A stretch of DNA of 64,000 nt, from positions 75,872,727 through 75,936,726 of the forward strand of contig NC_133900.1 in NCBI RefSeq assembly GCF_964199755.1, written 5' to 3'. Positions within the stretch are counted from its first letter, which is position 1, and each line of letters begins with the position of its first letter. This DNA is from Larus michahellis. Lineage: Eukaryota; Chordata; Aves; Charadriiformes; Laridae. The position numbers were made by a program, and so were the translations under genes. The notes under the pieces are model-generated. The model made no database searches. It worked only from the letters and a program-made list of their open reading frames with translations, and was not told where the DNA came from. Positions 1 through 11,299 of the stretch are shown here, piece after piece.

Positions 1-1
1 T

Positions 2-181
2 CAGAGAACTAAACTGTTAAATGGGCCAGGAGATGTGGAATCAGGGCCGGGAACCACAATACCTCAGAAGAAGTGGCTACATTTTATTTCTCCAATCTTT
101 GTGCAAGCTTTTACTTTGACGTTTTTAGCAGAATGGGGTGATCGTTCCCAATTAACAACCATAGTCTTGGCCGCCAGAGAG
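2..181 (+). CDS. TMEM165: TMEM165 exon with the second GDT1 signature motif
   Basis: Sixty codons open at the left edge, ending in a donor GTGAGT at 182-187. The stretch KLLNGPGDVE at its start is the cytoplasmic loop before the second half of the protein. The EWGDRS motif (131-148) supplies acidic residues that the family uses for cation binding. The exon's 5' boundary lies outside the window or right at its edge. Confidence 0.95.
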
Positions 182-3100
182 GTGAGTGTTGCAGAATGTC
201 CGCTGTTTTTTTGCCCTCTTTGGGTTGCCCGCAGAGAACCAGGAGAGACAAAATACTCTTGCAGGAGGTACCAGATTCACCCTTGCTGTGCCTTAGCATT
301 ACAGCTGTGGCGAGACCTAAAAATAAAGGCACTGAAGCTCCGTGTATTATTAAAGCTATTGTAACATGATGGGGACTGCAGAGGCATTTCTGGAAATAGT
401 TGTTTTATATCACGCAGCTGAATACAGTTGTTCTTGTTACAGTGTTGAGAGATGTTACAGAACCTCTTTTTTTTTTTTTGTTTTTTTTTTGATCTGTGTG
501 GCCATACAGTTTTAACACAGTAGCTTTAAAAAGAGACTTTCATTACAGGGAACTTAAAGCTGTTAAAAAGACAACTTTTAAAAAATCTAAGTGAATACAG
601 TACAGTGTATAAAACTAAAATAAACCCTAAACTGCTGTGCAGTAATACTGTAAATGAAATTATATTCAACATAATGATTGGAATGTATATAACTGTATTA
701 TATTTAAACGAAATTTAAGGCTTATACTCAGCCTTTTAATAAACGTAAGTAGCTTGCCTGTGTTCTTTCATGCATTGAGATAATTTACATTTTTTCCCTA
801 GGCCTTCTTTCAGTGCACTTTCAGACCTTCCCTGGGGATAAATCAGGGCTGTGTATGAAGGAGGCTATAATCTGTAGGAACCTCTTTCTCTGTTACAGTT
901 CAGGGAAGGTGGTTAGAGCTAAGGAGGCAGGGAACAGCAGGACGAGAGGATGATCTCATCCTTCAGACAGGTACATGCCATCTTGGAAAACACAGAATCA
1001 TTATGCTGCCTCTTCATAAGTTTTTATATGGTGCTAGGCAAGTTCCTTAAGCCCATCTTTTCACAGGTGGTGGTTGACTTCTGGTTTGCATTTTCTGAGT
1101 GTCCCATTAGGAAGTGTTCACGAGGCTGTGCCATCCCATCTGTGAAGTGCTGAGCATTGCAACTAAGGCCTGTGGGATGTTATGCCTTTAGCATATGAAG
1201 TGTTTGTATAAATGCTACAAAAACAAATGCTGCAAAAAATGAATTGAAGATATCTTGATCTTGTCTTTCAAAATCAGTGAATGATTATGATCTGGATCTT
1301 TATTCATTTTATCTGTGGGATTCTTTTTACCTCTTTGTTTCATAATATATTCAGATAAGTCCTTGTTTGTGAAGTACTAAGTTATGTAGCAGGAGTACTA
1401 CAGAAGTGCTTATGAGGAATGAAATTTTGTTTATTCAGAGACCTAAGTAGTGTGGCGAGTCAGCTGGGACCCTACATTCTTCACTGAAAAGAAAACAAAA
1501 TCCTACTGCTCATTATTGAGCAGTGTCCATCCTGTCACAGCAAACATACAGGGCTCCTTTGGAGGAAAAAAAAAAGGGTGATAATTTGGCTGTCTCAGTG
1601 CATACACCAGGGGAATGAGTTAAGTCTGTCTTCATGAATCTAGTCCTGATAGCAGTCCTTAAGAATTTGATTTTACACCTCAGTAGCTTACTGTGTAAGA
1701 ATTGTTCATCTGTTTAAGGAAACAGAAAAGGAAACTCCATAATGTCCCACTAGACTGGCTTTGCCTCGGCTGCTGTGTCTGAGCATTTCTGCTCCCAGAG
1801 ACACTGCACCGAGGGAAGCCGTCCTAACTTGTTACCTTCCAGGGACAGCTCTAGGGAATGGGGTGGGGGGTGAGATCCACCCCCTGCCAGCAGGGGCTAT
1901 ACAGGTAACTGCTGACCGCAGAGAAATGGGGATTTCCACGAACTTTGGGTCCTGATCCTGGAGGCAAGTGTGTTCTGCTGGCACAGCCCTGCTTCCGACC
2001 TGCGTTTCTTGGGGGTTTCCTACCTGTCCTCTGCTTGGTACTCGCCACTGTTTCGCACCGGCGTGTGGTTTTGGTTCTTTTGGCCAGTCAGTGATGTCTT
2101 TTCTTCTTACCATATAATTTCTTAGACAGTTTTGCTGTTTGCCTGTTAGGAATTCATGCATTCCTCACGTGACGGCGGCAGCTTTTTTTTCCTGTCAGAG
2201 CTAAAAGCCTTACAGAGATGTGCAGGGGATTCAACTGCACTTTCCCTCATTCATCTTTGTACAACAGAAAGTCACACTCCTACCTTGCCTTTGTTATTGG
2301 TCATTAAAATATTGTTTTCTGTTTCCAATGCTGAAGTCTTCCATTTTATGAGGTGCCCTTAACTGTGTAATTTTTAAGTATATCTGAGAAACCTCTTTAC
2401 GTAGAAGAGTTGCTCACATATTGAGTAGCTGCTTGTTATGCAGTGATGTGAAGGCTGTTGTTAAAAATAAACTTTGAAAACAATCTGTTATCCTCTGAGC
2501 TTAAATTCTTTCACACTTCCCTCTTTGGATGATTGGGGAGGCAGAGTGTAGAGCACAAACTGTGTAGCTGGACAAAGGAATCACAATGTTTTAGCTGCCG
2601 AAGGCTTTCATTTGCAGTTCATGGATTTATTTTTCTGTTTATAGTTAGGTTGGTGTTCTTCCAGCTGATGCATATTGTGTTTCACAACAGCTGCCACCTT
2701 CCCTCTAGAGGTTGCTTAATTGTTTAAGTACAGAAGAGCAATTTCTGGGTCTATATTTAACAACTTGAAGATGCTTCTTGGTTGAAACATGCCATATGCT
2801 CCTATATTAGTCAGGTTTTGATTAAGTCTGTCTCACTAGCTGATGTACATGGTTTCTGGTCTTTAAGGCAGTGATGGATAGCAGAGCAAACACCAGAGAG
2901 TATCTTCCAAGGAATTAAGGCATTGCTCTTTCATGGCAGGAGGTTGTCGTTGCACTAGTGGCTTTTTCAGCTGTGCTGATGTTTCCTTTCTGTGTTTTTT
3001 CCTCAGGACCCCTATGGTGTGGCAGTAGGAGGAACAGTGGGACATTGCCTGTGCACTGGTTTAGCAGTTATTGGAGGGAGAATGATAGCACAAAAAATTT

Positions 3101-4584
3101 CTGTTAGGACTGGTAAGTGAAAACTCCAACCAAAAAAAATATGCTGGTAGTGTTTGTGGTGTAAATGACTACGTGCTTGAGAACAGTCTTTCTCAAAACT
3201 TTTGTAAAACCCCAAAACTATTTTTTTTGAGTCTGTGTTTTCTGTCCCAGCTCCCCTCGTGGCGGGGTGACCCTGCGCTCATTCCGTGGGCTGGTGCTTC
3301 TGAGAGGTCTGGCCTTAATTGAACTTAACAGTTTACTGGCTCTGATTTAAGGAGTCAAAATGGGTATCATAGCTCCACGTTTAAGGACGGACACAGGTGA
3401 AGCATGTTTTGCTTCACTGTTAGCTAGCTTGTAGGACACCAGATGAAGGAAATACAGTATTTTGAATAGTCGGTACATATTGTTTGACAATAATAGAAAT
3501 TCTGTCACAATTCTGAGTGCAGACCTTCAGTTGAGCAAGAGAAGTGCGTAAGTACAAGTTATGCCAGCCTTATAAAAGCTTTAAAAGCTACTCTGTATGT
3601 GGCTTTTTTTTTTTATCATACTTGTTATCTGTAACAGGAAGGACCGGTAAGGTTACAGTGGGTTGTTTGTTTTTCCTCAAGTTAGGTTGTAGCTTGCTTC
3701 AACTGTCCATCCTGTGATGTAGTGAGGTTTCTCGCACCCTGGAAGGATTCTGTGAAGCTGCTTCACGCTGTGAAGTGTTCATTCGGAATATTTCTTCTGT
3801 AGTTACAGAGGTTGTAGAAAAACCAACTTCACTGCAAAAAGTGAAACCTGCATTTGGTTTTGTTTGTTTGCCGAGGAAATTGATGACGAGGTGCTAATCT
3901 AACAATGATTTCATATGCTCCTAATTAGCTCAACGTGGATCTTTGGCCACAGGAATGGCCTAATTAGGTTAGACCAAAGATCTGTCGAACTCATTAGCTT
4001 GTTTAAAGAAGAGTAGGAGAACGGTCCAAATACAGTGGTGCGTTCCCAGAATGCTGTCCCAGCCTCCAGCAGATTGTGGCCATTGCAAGCAGTTAATGCT
4101 TTTGATACTGTCTCTCTCAATATAGTTACCTAAACTGTGCAAAATATGCTAATTAATATGTCACTCTTCACTGATGGCTTGCTCCAGCATGAGAATATTG
4201 TATCTTCTTTTCCCCTGTACAGTCAAATATTCAACAGCAGGCGTCAACTTCAGTTTTATACTAGCTAAATAGTAAAACAAAGTGTCCTTCTAAGGACTGG
4301 AATATATTCTCGTAGATGCGGTTAGTGGAATGGCATATGGGCTTCCTGACATGGAGCTAGAAACAACGTCCGCTGTTTGCAGCATAAATTTTAAAGTAAG
4401 ATTATTTGTGAAACTGACATTTAAAAAAAATTGAAATGTGTAATTTGTCATGGAAGACATTTAACTTTCAGCATCTAATTTCTTTTTGGTTTGTTTTTTC
4501 TTTTCAGTGACAATCATAGGAGGCATTGTCTTCTTAGCATTTGCATTTTCTGCACTATTTATAAGTCCAGACTCTGGTTTTTAA
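2..4584 (+). CDS. TMEM165: TMEM165, C-terminal part (three exons: 2-181, 3007-3112, 4508-4584)
   Basis: Golgi membrane protein of the GDT1/UPF0016 family. The family exchanges Ca2+/Mn2+ for protons and supplies Mn2+ to glycosyltransferases; human loss causes a congenital disorder of glycosylation (CDG2K). The spliced reading frame visible here is 120 codons plus stop and matches the C-terminal part of vertebrate TMEM165. It contains the second family signature E-x-G-D-R-S (bases 131-148, reads EWGDRS), followed by hydrophobic membrane segments and the C-terminal end SPDSGF. Both introns are GT-AG and keep frame (phase 0, then phase 1). The N-terminal exons, including the first signature motif, lie left of the window. 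The gene converges on CLOCK, as in mammals. What I see is the frame and motif; the transport role is family knowledge. Confidence 0.95.
182..3006 (+). other. TMEM165: TMEM165 intron
   Basis: The intron runs from GTGAGT to CCTCAG. It is AT-rich, with T-runs near 470-490 and one perfect CACGTG E-box at 2166-2171 in the context TCACGTGAC. No convincing coding exon or recognisable transposon was seen. Confidence 0.8.
3007..3112 (+). CDS. TMEM165: TMEM165 penultimate coding exon
   Basis: This 106-nt exon starts after TTTTTTCCTCAG and ends before GTAAGT at 3113. It encodes DPYGVAVGG onward to KISVRT, a glycine-rich transmembrane segment followed by a basic turn. It enters in phase 0 and leaves in phase 1, so the split valine is completed by the next exon. 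Confidence 0.95.
3113..4507 (+). other. TMEM165: TMEM165 last intron
   Basis: GTAAGT to TTTCAG. The sequence is AT-rich and unremarkable; I see no repeat family or conserved element in it. Confidence 0.8.
4508..4584 (+). CDS. TMEM165: TMEM165 last coding exon, stop TAA 4582-4584
   Basis: The acceptor is TTCTTTTCAG. The exon encodes the last hydrophobic segment (TIIGGIVFLAFAFSALF) and the C-terminus SPDSGF, then TAA. The final helix completes the second three-helix bundle of the family fold. Confidence 0.95.
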
Positions 4585-5430
4585 GATTTTTCATCACTGC
4601 AGAAGAACAAGGATTGGAAGCACCAAGCAGCTGTCCTTGTGCATTTTTGTATATAATGTACAGAATTATAGTTAAACAAGCACTGAAGATGAGACACTGA
4701 ACTTTTTATAGCGAGTGATTCATGGGACTGACACATTTGTGGACAGCTTCTGCAGTGGAGATCTGCTTATTGTTTGGTTTGTTTACTCTGTGGTGCCTGC
4801 TCCTGTGGTGGGATTTGCCTGGTTTTCTTGTTTGCCAGACCTGGCTCAGCTGAGTTTTGAGGGTCTGCTCTCACGAGTATCCTCTTTTCTTCCTCTGTTA
4901 CACATGGCCACCTTTCTTCTTTCTTCAAGAGCCGACTCTCAAGGCTTCTCAAAGCAGATGGTGTCTTGTCCCATGTTGCTCAACAGACGGCGTTAAGGAG
5001 AAAACTGCTGGCTCCCACCTCCGAGGACACCGGTTCCAGGTTGCGCCCGAGGCTGGATAATCGAAGCAACAAGAAACCTGGGAGCAGTTCCTATAGCATT
5101 GAGTGGCTGAGCCACTGACAGAGAGTTTTATATGCTTAATTTAGAGGGAAAAGTTCTTAATCAGGGATTTTTATCAGGAAACTGATGTGTGGTGATTAAC
5201 AACCTACCATGTTCAATATGCAATCTGTCTGGAGCTAGTATTCTTTGACTTTTTTTTTTTTTAAATTTGAAATATTAAAGTATACGAAAAGTAATAAAAT
5301 GGTCCAGCTTAACAATATTTCATTCCCAGAACTGAACAATAATGGAATTCTTAGATTTAGATGTGTTCCTGTTTTTCTTTAGGAATAGAAATGTAATCTG
5401 GAAGAGTATTAATAAAACACGGTGTCTCCA
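4585..5430 (+). other. TMEM165: TMEM165 3'UTR (inferred end)
   Basis: Non-coding sequence after the stop. Two canonical AATAAA hexamers are present, at 5293-5298 and 5411-5416. The second is followed by T-rich and GT-rich sequence (TTTGAGGTTTTTTTCAG and on), typical of a cleavage site, so the transcript probably ends near 5430. The exact cleavage point is inferred. Confidence 0.6.
5411..5416 (+). terminator. TMEM165: Poly(A) signal AATAAA, distal, TMEM165
   Basis: Perfect AATAAA about 830 nt past the stop codon with a downstream T/GT-rich element. An alternative proximal AATAAA lies at 5293-5298. Confidence 0.6.
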
Positions 5431-7793
5431 TTTGAGGTTTTTTTCAGTATTGTTTTTGATGGTTCCCGTAATTCCTGCCACAGAGGTGATTGTGTAGTTA
5501 AGGTGAGGGAAGTTTTATTAGATTTATTGTGGAGACCATAAATGCCAGCGTTACGAAGACTTTGAAAATGTTGACTGCTGAAGATGTGTGGGTTGCAGAA
5601 GTGCATGCTTTGCTCTGCTCTGCAGTGACGATTTGGATTCTGAGCTAATGGCTTAAATAACCCCCTAAGATCTACTCAGTCACTCAGTCTTGTAAAATAG
5701 AAGATACGGTTTCTAATATTATTAATTTGCCTTGAAGCCGGAGTAATACAGAGTGCGACAAATTTGACAGTTCCATTTGTAGCTCACAAACAGAGCAGTT
5801 GCTAATCCTTCTCTTAGGTTTCTCCGCCTGGAAAACCCACATTTCTCAAGCTCTAAAAGGGCAGCAGCGCAGCGCCTGTCACGCACGGTGGTGTGGGAAC
5901 AGGCTGCGTTTTTTCAAGCTCCGGGTCTAAACGTCCACATCTTGGCCTGAAGGAAGGCCGCTGCTGGCAGCGCCATCGCTAATGACAGGGTGAGGCACTG
6001 CGTTGCTTTGGTGGTGTGGTTTTGGGGTGGGTTTTTTTTTTGTTGTTTTGGTATTTGTGTGGGGTTTTTGTTTGTTTTTTTTTCCATTTGATCCAAACAT
6101 TGTCAAAACCTGCAGCCTCTCCTTTCCCACAGCCTGGAGACACACACTCTGTCCGTGGTGTGTCGCAGCCCCTGCGCAGAGGGCATTTGTAGCAGAGGTT
6201 GTGTCAAAACAGGGCAGGAACAGGGAAAAGCCCAAACTTTTAACTGTTTTCTGGGCAGCCGCTGCTTGTATTAATCAAAAGTGGTGCAGCCGCACTACAG
6301 CGCGTTCATACAGATGCGGCCTGGGTGAAGTCGCTGTGGTGCCACAGTTCATCCCGCTGAAGATTCTTTCTCAAAGTCCAAAAAGCCAAACCAGTCGTTC
6401 ATATTCTAATGTAGAAGCTTTCCAAACTTTGCATGTGCTGCTTAAAGCTGGTTTGATACGAAAACAGCTAGGATCACCAGAGAGATGAAGTTACTTAGCG
6501 TGTGGTTTGTAGAGGTAAATGTGAAGTTGCAGAACAAATCTCTGCATCTCCCACACTTATATTTTACTATTCCAAACTTATACACGATGCAAAGTACTGC
6601 TTTTGGCCAGTCGCAGCAATGTATTTGGCTGGTAGGACTTAGTTCAGATAGTGGTCTTCCTTTCTTTTTTTTAAAAAAAAAAAAAAGGCACAAACATTGA
6701 CTTATCCTTGGAAATCTATTCCAAAATTAGATAGATAGCTCATGAAATTTTAGTAAAAGCTTTGAGGAGGTGCTTTAGGAGCTGCTACTAATTACACTGA
6801 TTAAATGTTGTCAAGGGCCTGTTGGAATTTCTCACAATGTAAAGAATCTTGTTAGAGTGTAACTGAAGCCCCTGGAGGGTGATGGTGGCCACCACTGGGG
6901 TATTTTTAGCAGCGCGGTGCCTGCCGTGATGTATCTTGCACAGCTGGTGTCCTTCCCCAGCCTCCAAAAGCGCTCGTGCCCAGCCAACTGCGCGTTTTAG
7001 CAGCTTTCATCATAATTCCTTCTTCTGTTTCTAGGGCGCTGCCATCGGGGAGGTGTGTGGCACTGTCCTCTCTTGAAATACCTGGATACTTAAGGTATGG
7101 CTAATATCTTAGGGACTCCGCGTGTGCACATACATGTTCTTTACAGATATATATGTAACAGTGGCTTACCCTTGAAGGGTGAGTTTGCATCAAAAGCTTC
7201 CACGTTTTGTTAAAGCCTTTCCTTTGCCCGTGCTCCTCAGAGCAGTGGGTCTTTGTTGAAGAGGTGGGTGTGGTCGTGGTGAGATGAACTTAAGTCTGGT
7301 GAGATGAAGCTAAAACCCCTTCTGGGAGAGTCTGTGAGCTGGGCCGCCGGCCCCGGGGCTGAAACTCCCTGGAGATGTTGAAGGCAGAAGGTGAGAAGAT
7401 CTGACTTGTGGTGCCCTCTGAATTCAGAGGAGCTGAAAGCTCGTGTTGTGACACTTGAGGTGCTGATGGACGTGAGCAATAATTCATTCCCTGCCCCTCC
7501 TTTCCCCACCCTCTGCCCAAAGTGGAAGTTACTGATCTCTTCATGAAAGAAACTCTTGTCCCTCTACTTCTCCTTACGCCAAGAGATAAAGCAGGAACCA
7601 TGGGGCATGTCTGTCTGATGGAAGGAGCCGTGCAGTTCACTAGGCTCACGGGGCGTTTGGGAATGGATTGTGTTGTCTTTTCAGCAGCCCACTGTAGCAC
7701 TGGCCTCCTCACCGCTGAGGTACTGTCCTGACGAGGTATTTACCAAGTCCCAGCAGCATTAAGCCTGCACGTTGAAGCACCAAGGCTGAGCAG
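5431..7793. other. Intergenic sequence between TMEM165 and the first CR1 copy
   Basis: There is a G/T-rich low-complexity tract at about 6005-6090 and an A-run at 6673-6686. Open frames here are low-complexity and lack splice or protein-family support. I see no gene. Confidence 0.6.
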
Positions 7794-8599
7794 AATCTGG
7801 AATTGCCTAGGTTGGAAGAGACCTTTAAGATTATCAAGTCCAACCATGGACCCAGCACTGCCAAGTTCACCACTAAACCATGTCCCTCAGCACCACGTCT
7901 GCCTGTCTTTTAAACACCTCCAGGGATGGTGATTCCACCACTTCCCTGGACAGCCTGTTCCAATGTTTGATAGCCCTTTCATTGAAGAAATTTTTCCTAA
8001 TATCCAATCTAAACCTCCTCTGGTGCAATTTGAGGCCATTTGAGGTTAGGGTGGCAGAGCACTGGCACAGGCTGCCCAGGGAGGTTGTGGAGTCCCCTTC
8101 TCTGGAGATTTTCAAGACCCGCCTGGATGCAGTCCTGAGCGATGTGCTCTAGGCAATGCTGCTCTAGCAGGGGAGTTGGACTAGATGATCTCTAGAGGTC
8201 CCTTCCAACTCTGAAGATTCTGTGATTCCCTCTTGTCCCATCGCCTGTCACTTGGGAGACGTAATGAGCCTCAGCCCAGTGATCCAGCCTGTCCAGATCC
8301 CTCTGTAGCGGCTTCCCACCCTCAAGCAGGTTGACACTCCCACCCAGTGTGGTGTCATCTGCAAACTTACTGAGGGTGCACTTGATGCCCTCGTCCGGGT
8401 CATTGATAAAGATGTTAAGCAGAACAGGCCCCAGTACCGAGCCCTGGGCAACACCACTTGTGACCAGCCGCCAACTGGGTTTCACTCCATTCACCACCAC
8501 TCCCTGGGCCCGGCCTCCAGCCAGTTTTTAACCAGCGAAGGGTATGCATGTCCAAGGCATGGGCAGCCAGTTTCTCCAGGAGAATGCTGTGGGAAACGG
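7794..8599 (-). mobile_element. CR1 LINE fragment, minus orientation, interrupted by a nested CR1
   Basis: Left part 7794-8040 is a minus-oriented CR1 3' end: TTGGAAGAGACC, then GTCCAACC. Read on the minus strand it encodes the C-terminal ORF2 stretch [11 protein letters not shown] and [10 protein letters not shown]. Right part 8227-8599 continues the same element and encodes reverse transcriptase pieces such as [11 protein letters not shown] and [10 protein letters not shown]. Between HWAEAHYV and [11 protein letters not shown] about 180 codons are missing compared with the CR1 copy at 60-61 kb, so the element has an internal deletion. It is dead: 5'-truncated and broken. Confidence 0.85.
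8041..8226 (+). mobile_element. Short 3' CR1 copy nested in the minus-oriented CR1
   Basis: A plus-oriented CR1 3' end runs from GGGTGGCAGAGCACTGG to the usual tail GGTCCCTTCCAACTCTGAAGATTCTGTGATT. It sits exactly between GAGGCCATT and CCTCTTGTCC, which are adjacent in uninterrupted CR1 elements. It therefore inserted later than its host. It is severely 5'-truncated, as is usual for CR1. Confidence 0.85.
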
Positions 8600-8700
8600 G
8601 GGCGGGAGAGATGTGGTGATTATGGAGACGCCCAAGCTGTGTAATTGCAGCCAGGCCCTCGGGGAGGGCGGTTGGGTGCTTTTGGCCACATCAGGTTGCT

Positions 8701-8931
8701 CACGTGGAAGAGACACGACCATGTGTCTAGTTCAGTCCTGCTGCGGCAGCGATTGAGCTGCTCGCGGGTGGGTTGGGGGGAGCGTTTGCAGGGCTGGGAA
8801 CTGCAAAATCTCAAAGACAAGAGAGCCAGTCTGATGTGTGTCCTGGGTATAATATATATATATATAAAATATATAAAACCTGGTGTGTTCCACGTGGTTT
8901 TATAAATGCTTCTGTCCCGGGTCATCACGTG
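8701..8931. promoter_or_regulatory. Three perfect CACGTG E-boxes within 231 bp
   Basis: CACGTG occurs at 8701-8706, 8891-8896 and 8926-8931. This hexamer is the preferred site of CLOCK:BMAL1 and also of MYC/USF/TFEB-type proteins. The group lies in unique sequence between two CR1 copies in the intergenic region. Binding is not shown by the sequence; chance occurrence is possible. Confidence 0.3.
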
Positions 8932-9090
8932 TAGCCACCTCCTAGGTGGTGGTACTTGTAGGGCAGGAGCTGGTTGGTGCATTAGCCAGCCAAGGCCTGG
9001 CTTTTCAGGGAGAAAATATAGAAAAGGTTTAAATAATAGCGCTCTTTCCCTTTTAAACGGAAGTAAGTTTGGGGGTTGCCTTGCATTTTA

Positions 9091-9512
9091 GGGCTGGAGC
9101 ACCTCTGCTGTGAGGACAGGCTGAGAGAGTTGGGGTTGTTCAGCCTGGAGAAGAGAAGGCTCCGGGGAGACCTTATAGCCCCTTCCAGTACCTAACGGGG
9201 CTACAGGAGAGATGGGGAGGGACTCTTGATCAGGGAGTGGAGCGATAGGACGAGGGGTAATGGTTTTAAACTGAAAGAGGGGAGATTTAGATTAGATATT
9301 AGGAAGAAATTCTTTACTGTGAGGGTGGTGAGACACTGGAAGAGGTTGCCCAGGGAAGCTGTGGCTGCCCCATCCCTGGAGGTGTTCAAGGCCAGGCTGG
9401 ATGGGGCTTTGAGCAGCCTGGTCTGGTGGGAGGTGTCCCTGCCCATGGCAGGGGGCTGGAACTAGGTGATCTTCAAGGTCCCTTCCAACCCAAACCATTC
9501 TGTGGTTCTATC
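9091..9512 (+). mobile_element. CR1 LINE 3' fragment, plus orientation
   Basis: It starts at GGCTGGAGCACCTCTGCTG, continues through GACCTTATAGCC and GGAAGAAATTCTTTACTG, and ends at GGTCCCTTCCAACCCAAACCATTCTGTGGTTCTAT. It encodes the decayed C-terminal ORF2 region ([24 protein letters not shown]). It is 5'-truncated and not functional. Confidence 0.9.
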
Positions 9513-11299
9513 TCAGGTGACCAGCCGAAGTGTTTAATTGCCGCAGTCCCGTGCAATTTCTTGCCCTGTTGTAGCTGGAGAATGTGAAATGAAGTTGAGT
9601 GTTCAAGCGTTGAAGGGACGCCCTGCAAATCGCTGCAGATACAAAGTGGGAAATAATAAATAGGCAACTGCCCAGCACAGGTTTCTCATCCGTCCCGCAG
9701 CTCTTCCCGCTGGGGACCTGCTGCCAGAGGGACCTCAAAGTAGCATCTAAAGTGGGATGAGCATCTGTCTGCGTGTGCACACAGGTCTCTGAAAGGGCAT
9801 CGCTACCTGCAACTGCTCATTTCCCGGCAGCAGAGACACAATGGAGACGATGACGGGTCACTTCTACCGGGATGAAAAAAAAAAATAATCTCACATCAAC
9901 CGAGATGTTTAAAACAAGGAAAAGCTTGTGCTTGTTCCTTTGGAAGGTGCCTGTTCCCAAGCCGTGGGTAAAGCCCGTCGCGTTACACCGTACGTGGCAA
10001 AGTGCAATCAAGCAGCAACGATGAAGGCAAACGTATGATTTTTCGTCCTGCCGGGACAAAGTTTTTCAAAGGAAACCTGTTGAACCAAAGGGCAGGTCCG
10101 GCTCACAGGCAGCTCCTGGGGCAGAGCCGCCAGGTACCGGCAAGGGGCTTGGCTTTGCTCCTTCGAGATGGGCGAGTTGGATACCGAGTCTGGAAAGGTG
10201 ACGGTGACGGGGCCGGAGCTCTGCACACAGGAGCCATTTCACAGCACGAGTCTGGAAAGGGGCTGAGTCTCTTACATGTCCCTCCCGGATTTTGTATATT
10301 AAAAAAAAAATATATAAATCTCAGCTCTTGAGTGAAGAGGACGGGGCAGTTTCATCCTGACGTAACCCCAGTTATCCTTCATTTCCAGAGACGGGGAGAT
10401 AACGATGGGACGGCACGTGCTGTACTGACGTGGCATTTTTCCACAGACAACCTCGTAGGGCCCCAGAAGGCGGCACCGGGGCGAGTCACAGCTCCGGGCC
10501 GTCGGGACAGGTTCCGTTTAACCCCTGACATTTTCCGCCCGTACGATGCGTCTGTCTTCTGGAGGATTTCAAGCTACTTCCCAAGTGAAAACGCAGGTGC
10601 CGAAGGGGTGCGACAGCGATAGAGACCGCGTGCTCCAAGGAATGCCACTAAGACCAGGGAAATTCTTGTTCCTTATTATATTTTACCCTCCGACAGCTGA
10701 AATTTTCTGGAATTTCTCTCACTAAATGCCCAAGACTCAGACGCGCAGGTAACCTTTGGATTGCTAATCTTTACAAGTCCTTAACAGCAGCATTCTCATG
10801 TAAAGCCCGTTTTTTTTTTTTGTTTGTTTGTTTCTGACTTTGCGCGGCAGCAAAACGCCCCTGGAACGGCGTTGCTTCAGGTGCGGCAGCAAGGTGCAAT
10901 TCCGGCTCTTCTCCTTGATAAGCTTATGGAAAAATATATTGATATTTCCAAAGTTCAGTTTTAAGAAAACTGATAAATCTTGCTCGCTTCCGCGCTATCG
11001 GTCTTATCGCGGGTGGGTGTTGACGGCTCTTAGCCACAACCGGAGCACTTCTCTGGCTAATGTCGGTTTGGCCCCCAGGGCAGGGGGGGTTTATGGCACC
11101 TGGAAGCGGTACAAAGCTCGCACGAGGATTATTTAATTCCCCGAGGCAAAAGCTCAGTATCTCCACAGGGCGGTACTACAGACAGCCCGGGATTACAGGA
11201 AGAACTGCAGAAAGAATAGCTAAGAATATTTATAATTTTTCTCCGGGCAGCTTGAATTAATGGATTTCCTTCCCTCCCACCTTTCCTTGAACACGTAAT
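9513..11299. other. Intergenic sequence, increasingly CpG-containing
   Basis: Unique sequence with many more CpG dinucleotides than the flanking AT-rich DNA, particularly from 9960 on. It contains TGACGTAA (10359-10366), a GCACGTGC E-box (10413-10420) and TGACGTGG (10426-10433) within 75 bp. No convincing exon or protein homology was found. Confidence 0.5.
10359..10433. promoter_or_regulatory. Putative CRE-like / E-box cluster
   Basis: TGACGTAA, then GCACGTGC, then TGACGTGG within 75 bp: two ATF/CREB-like half-palindromes flanking a perfect E-box. The motifs are plain in the sequence; regulatory use is inference. Confidence 0.3.

Noticed and set aside
6003..6488. 161-codon open frame on the plus strand
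   Set aside because: It begins in a G/T low-complexity tract, reads as runs of F, V and G, has no protein-family likeness, and lies in intergenic DNA.
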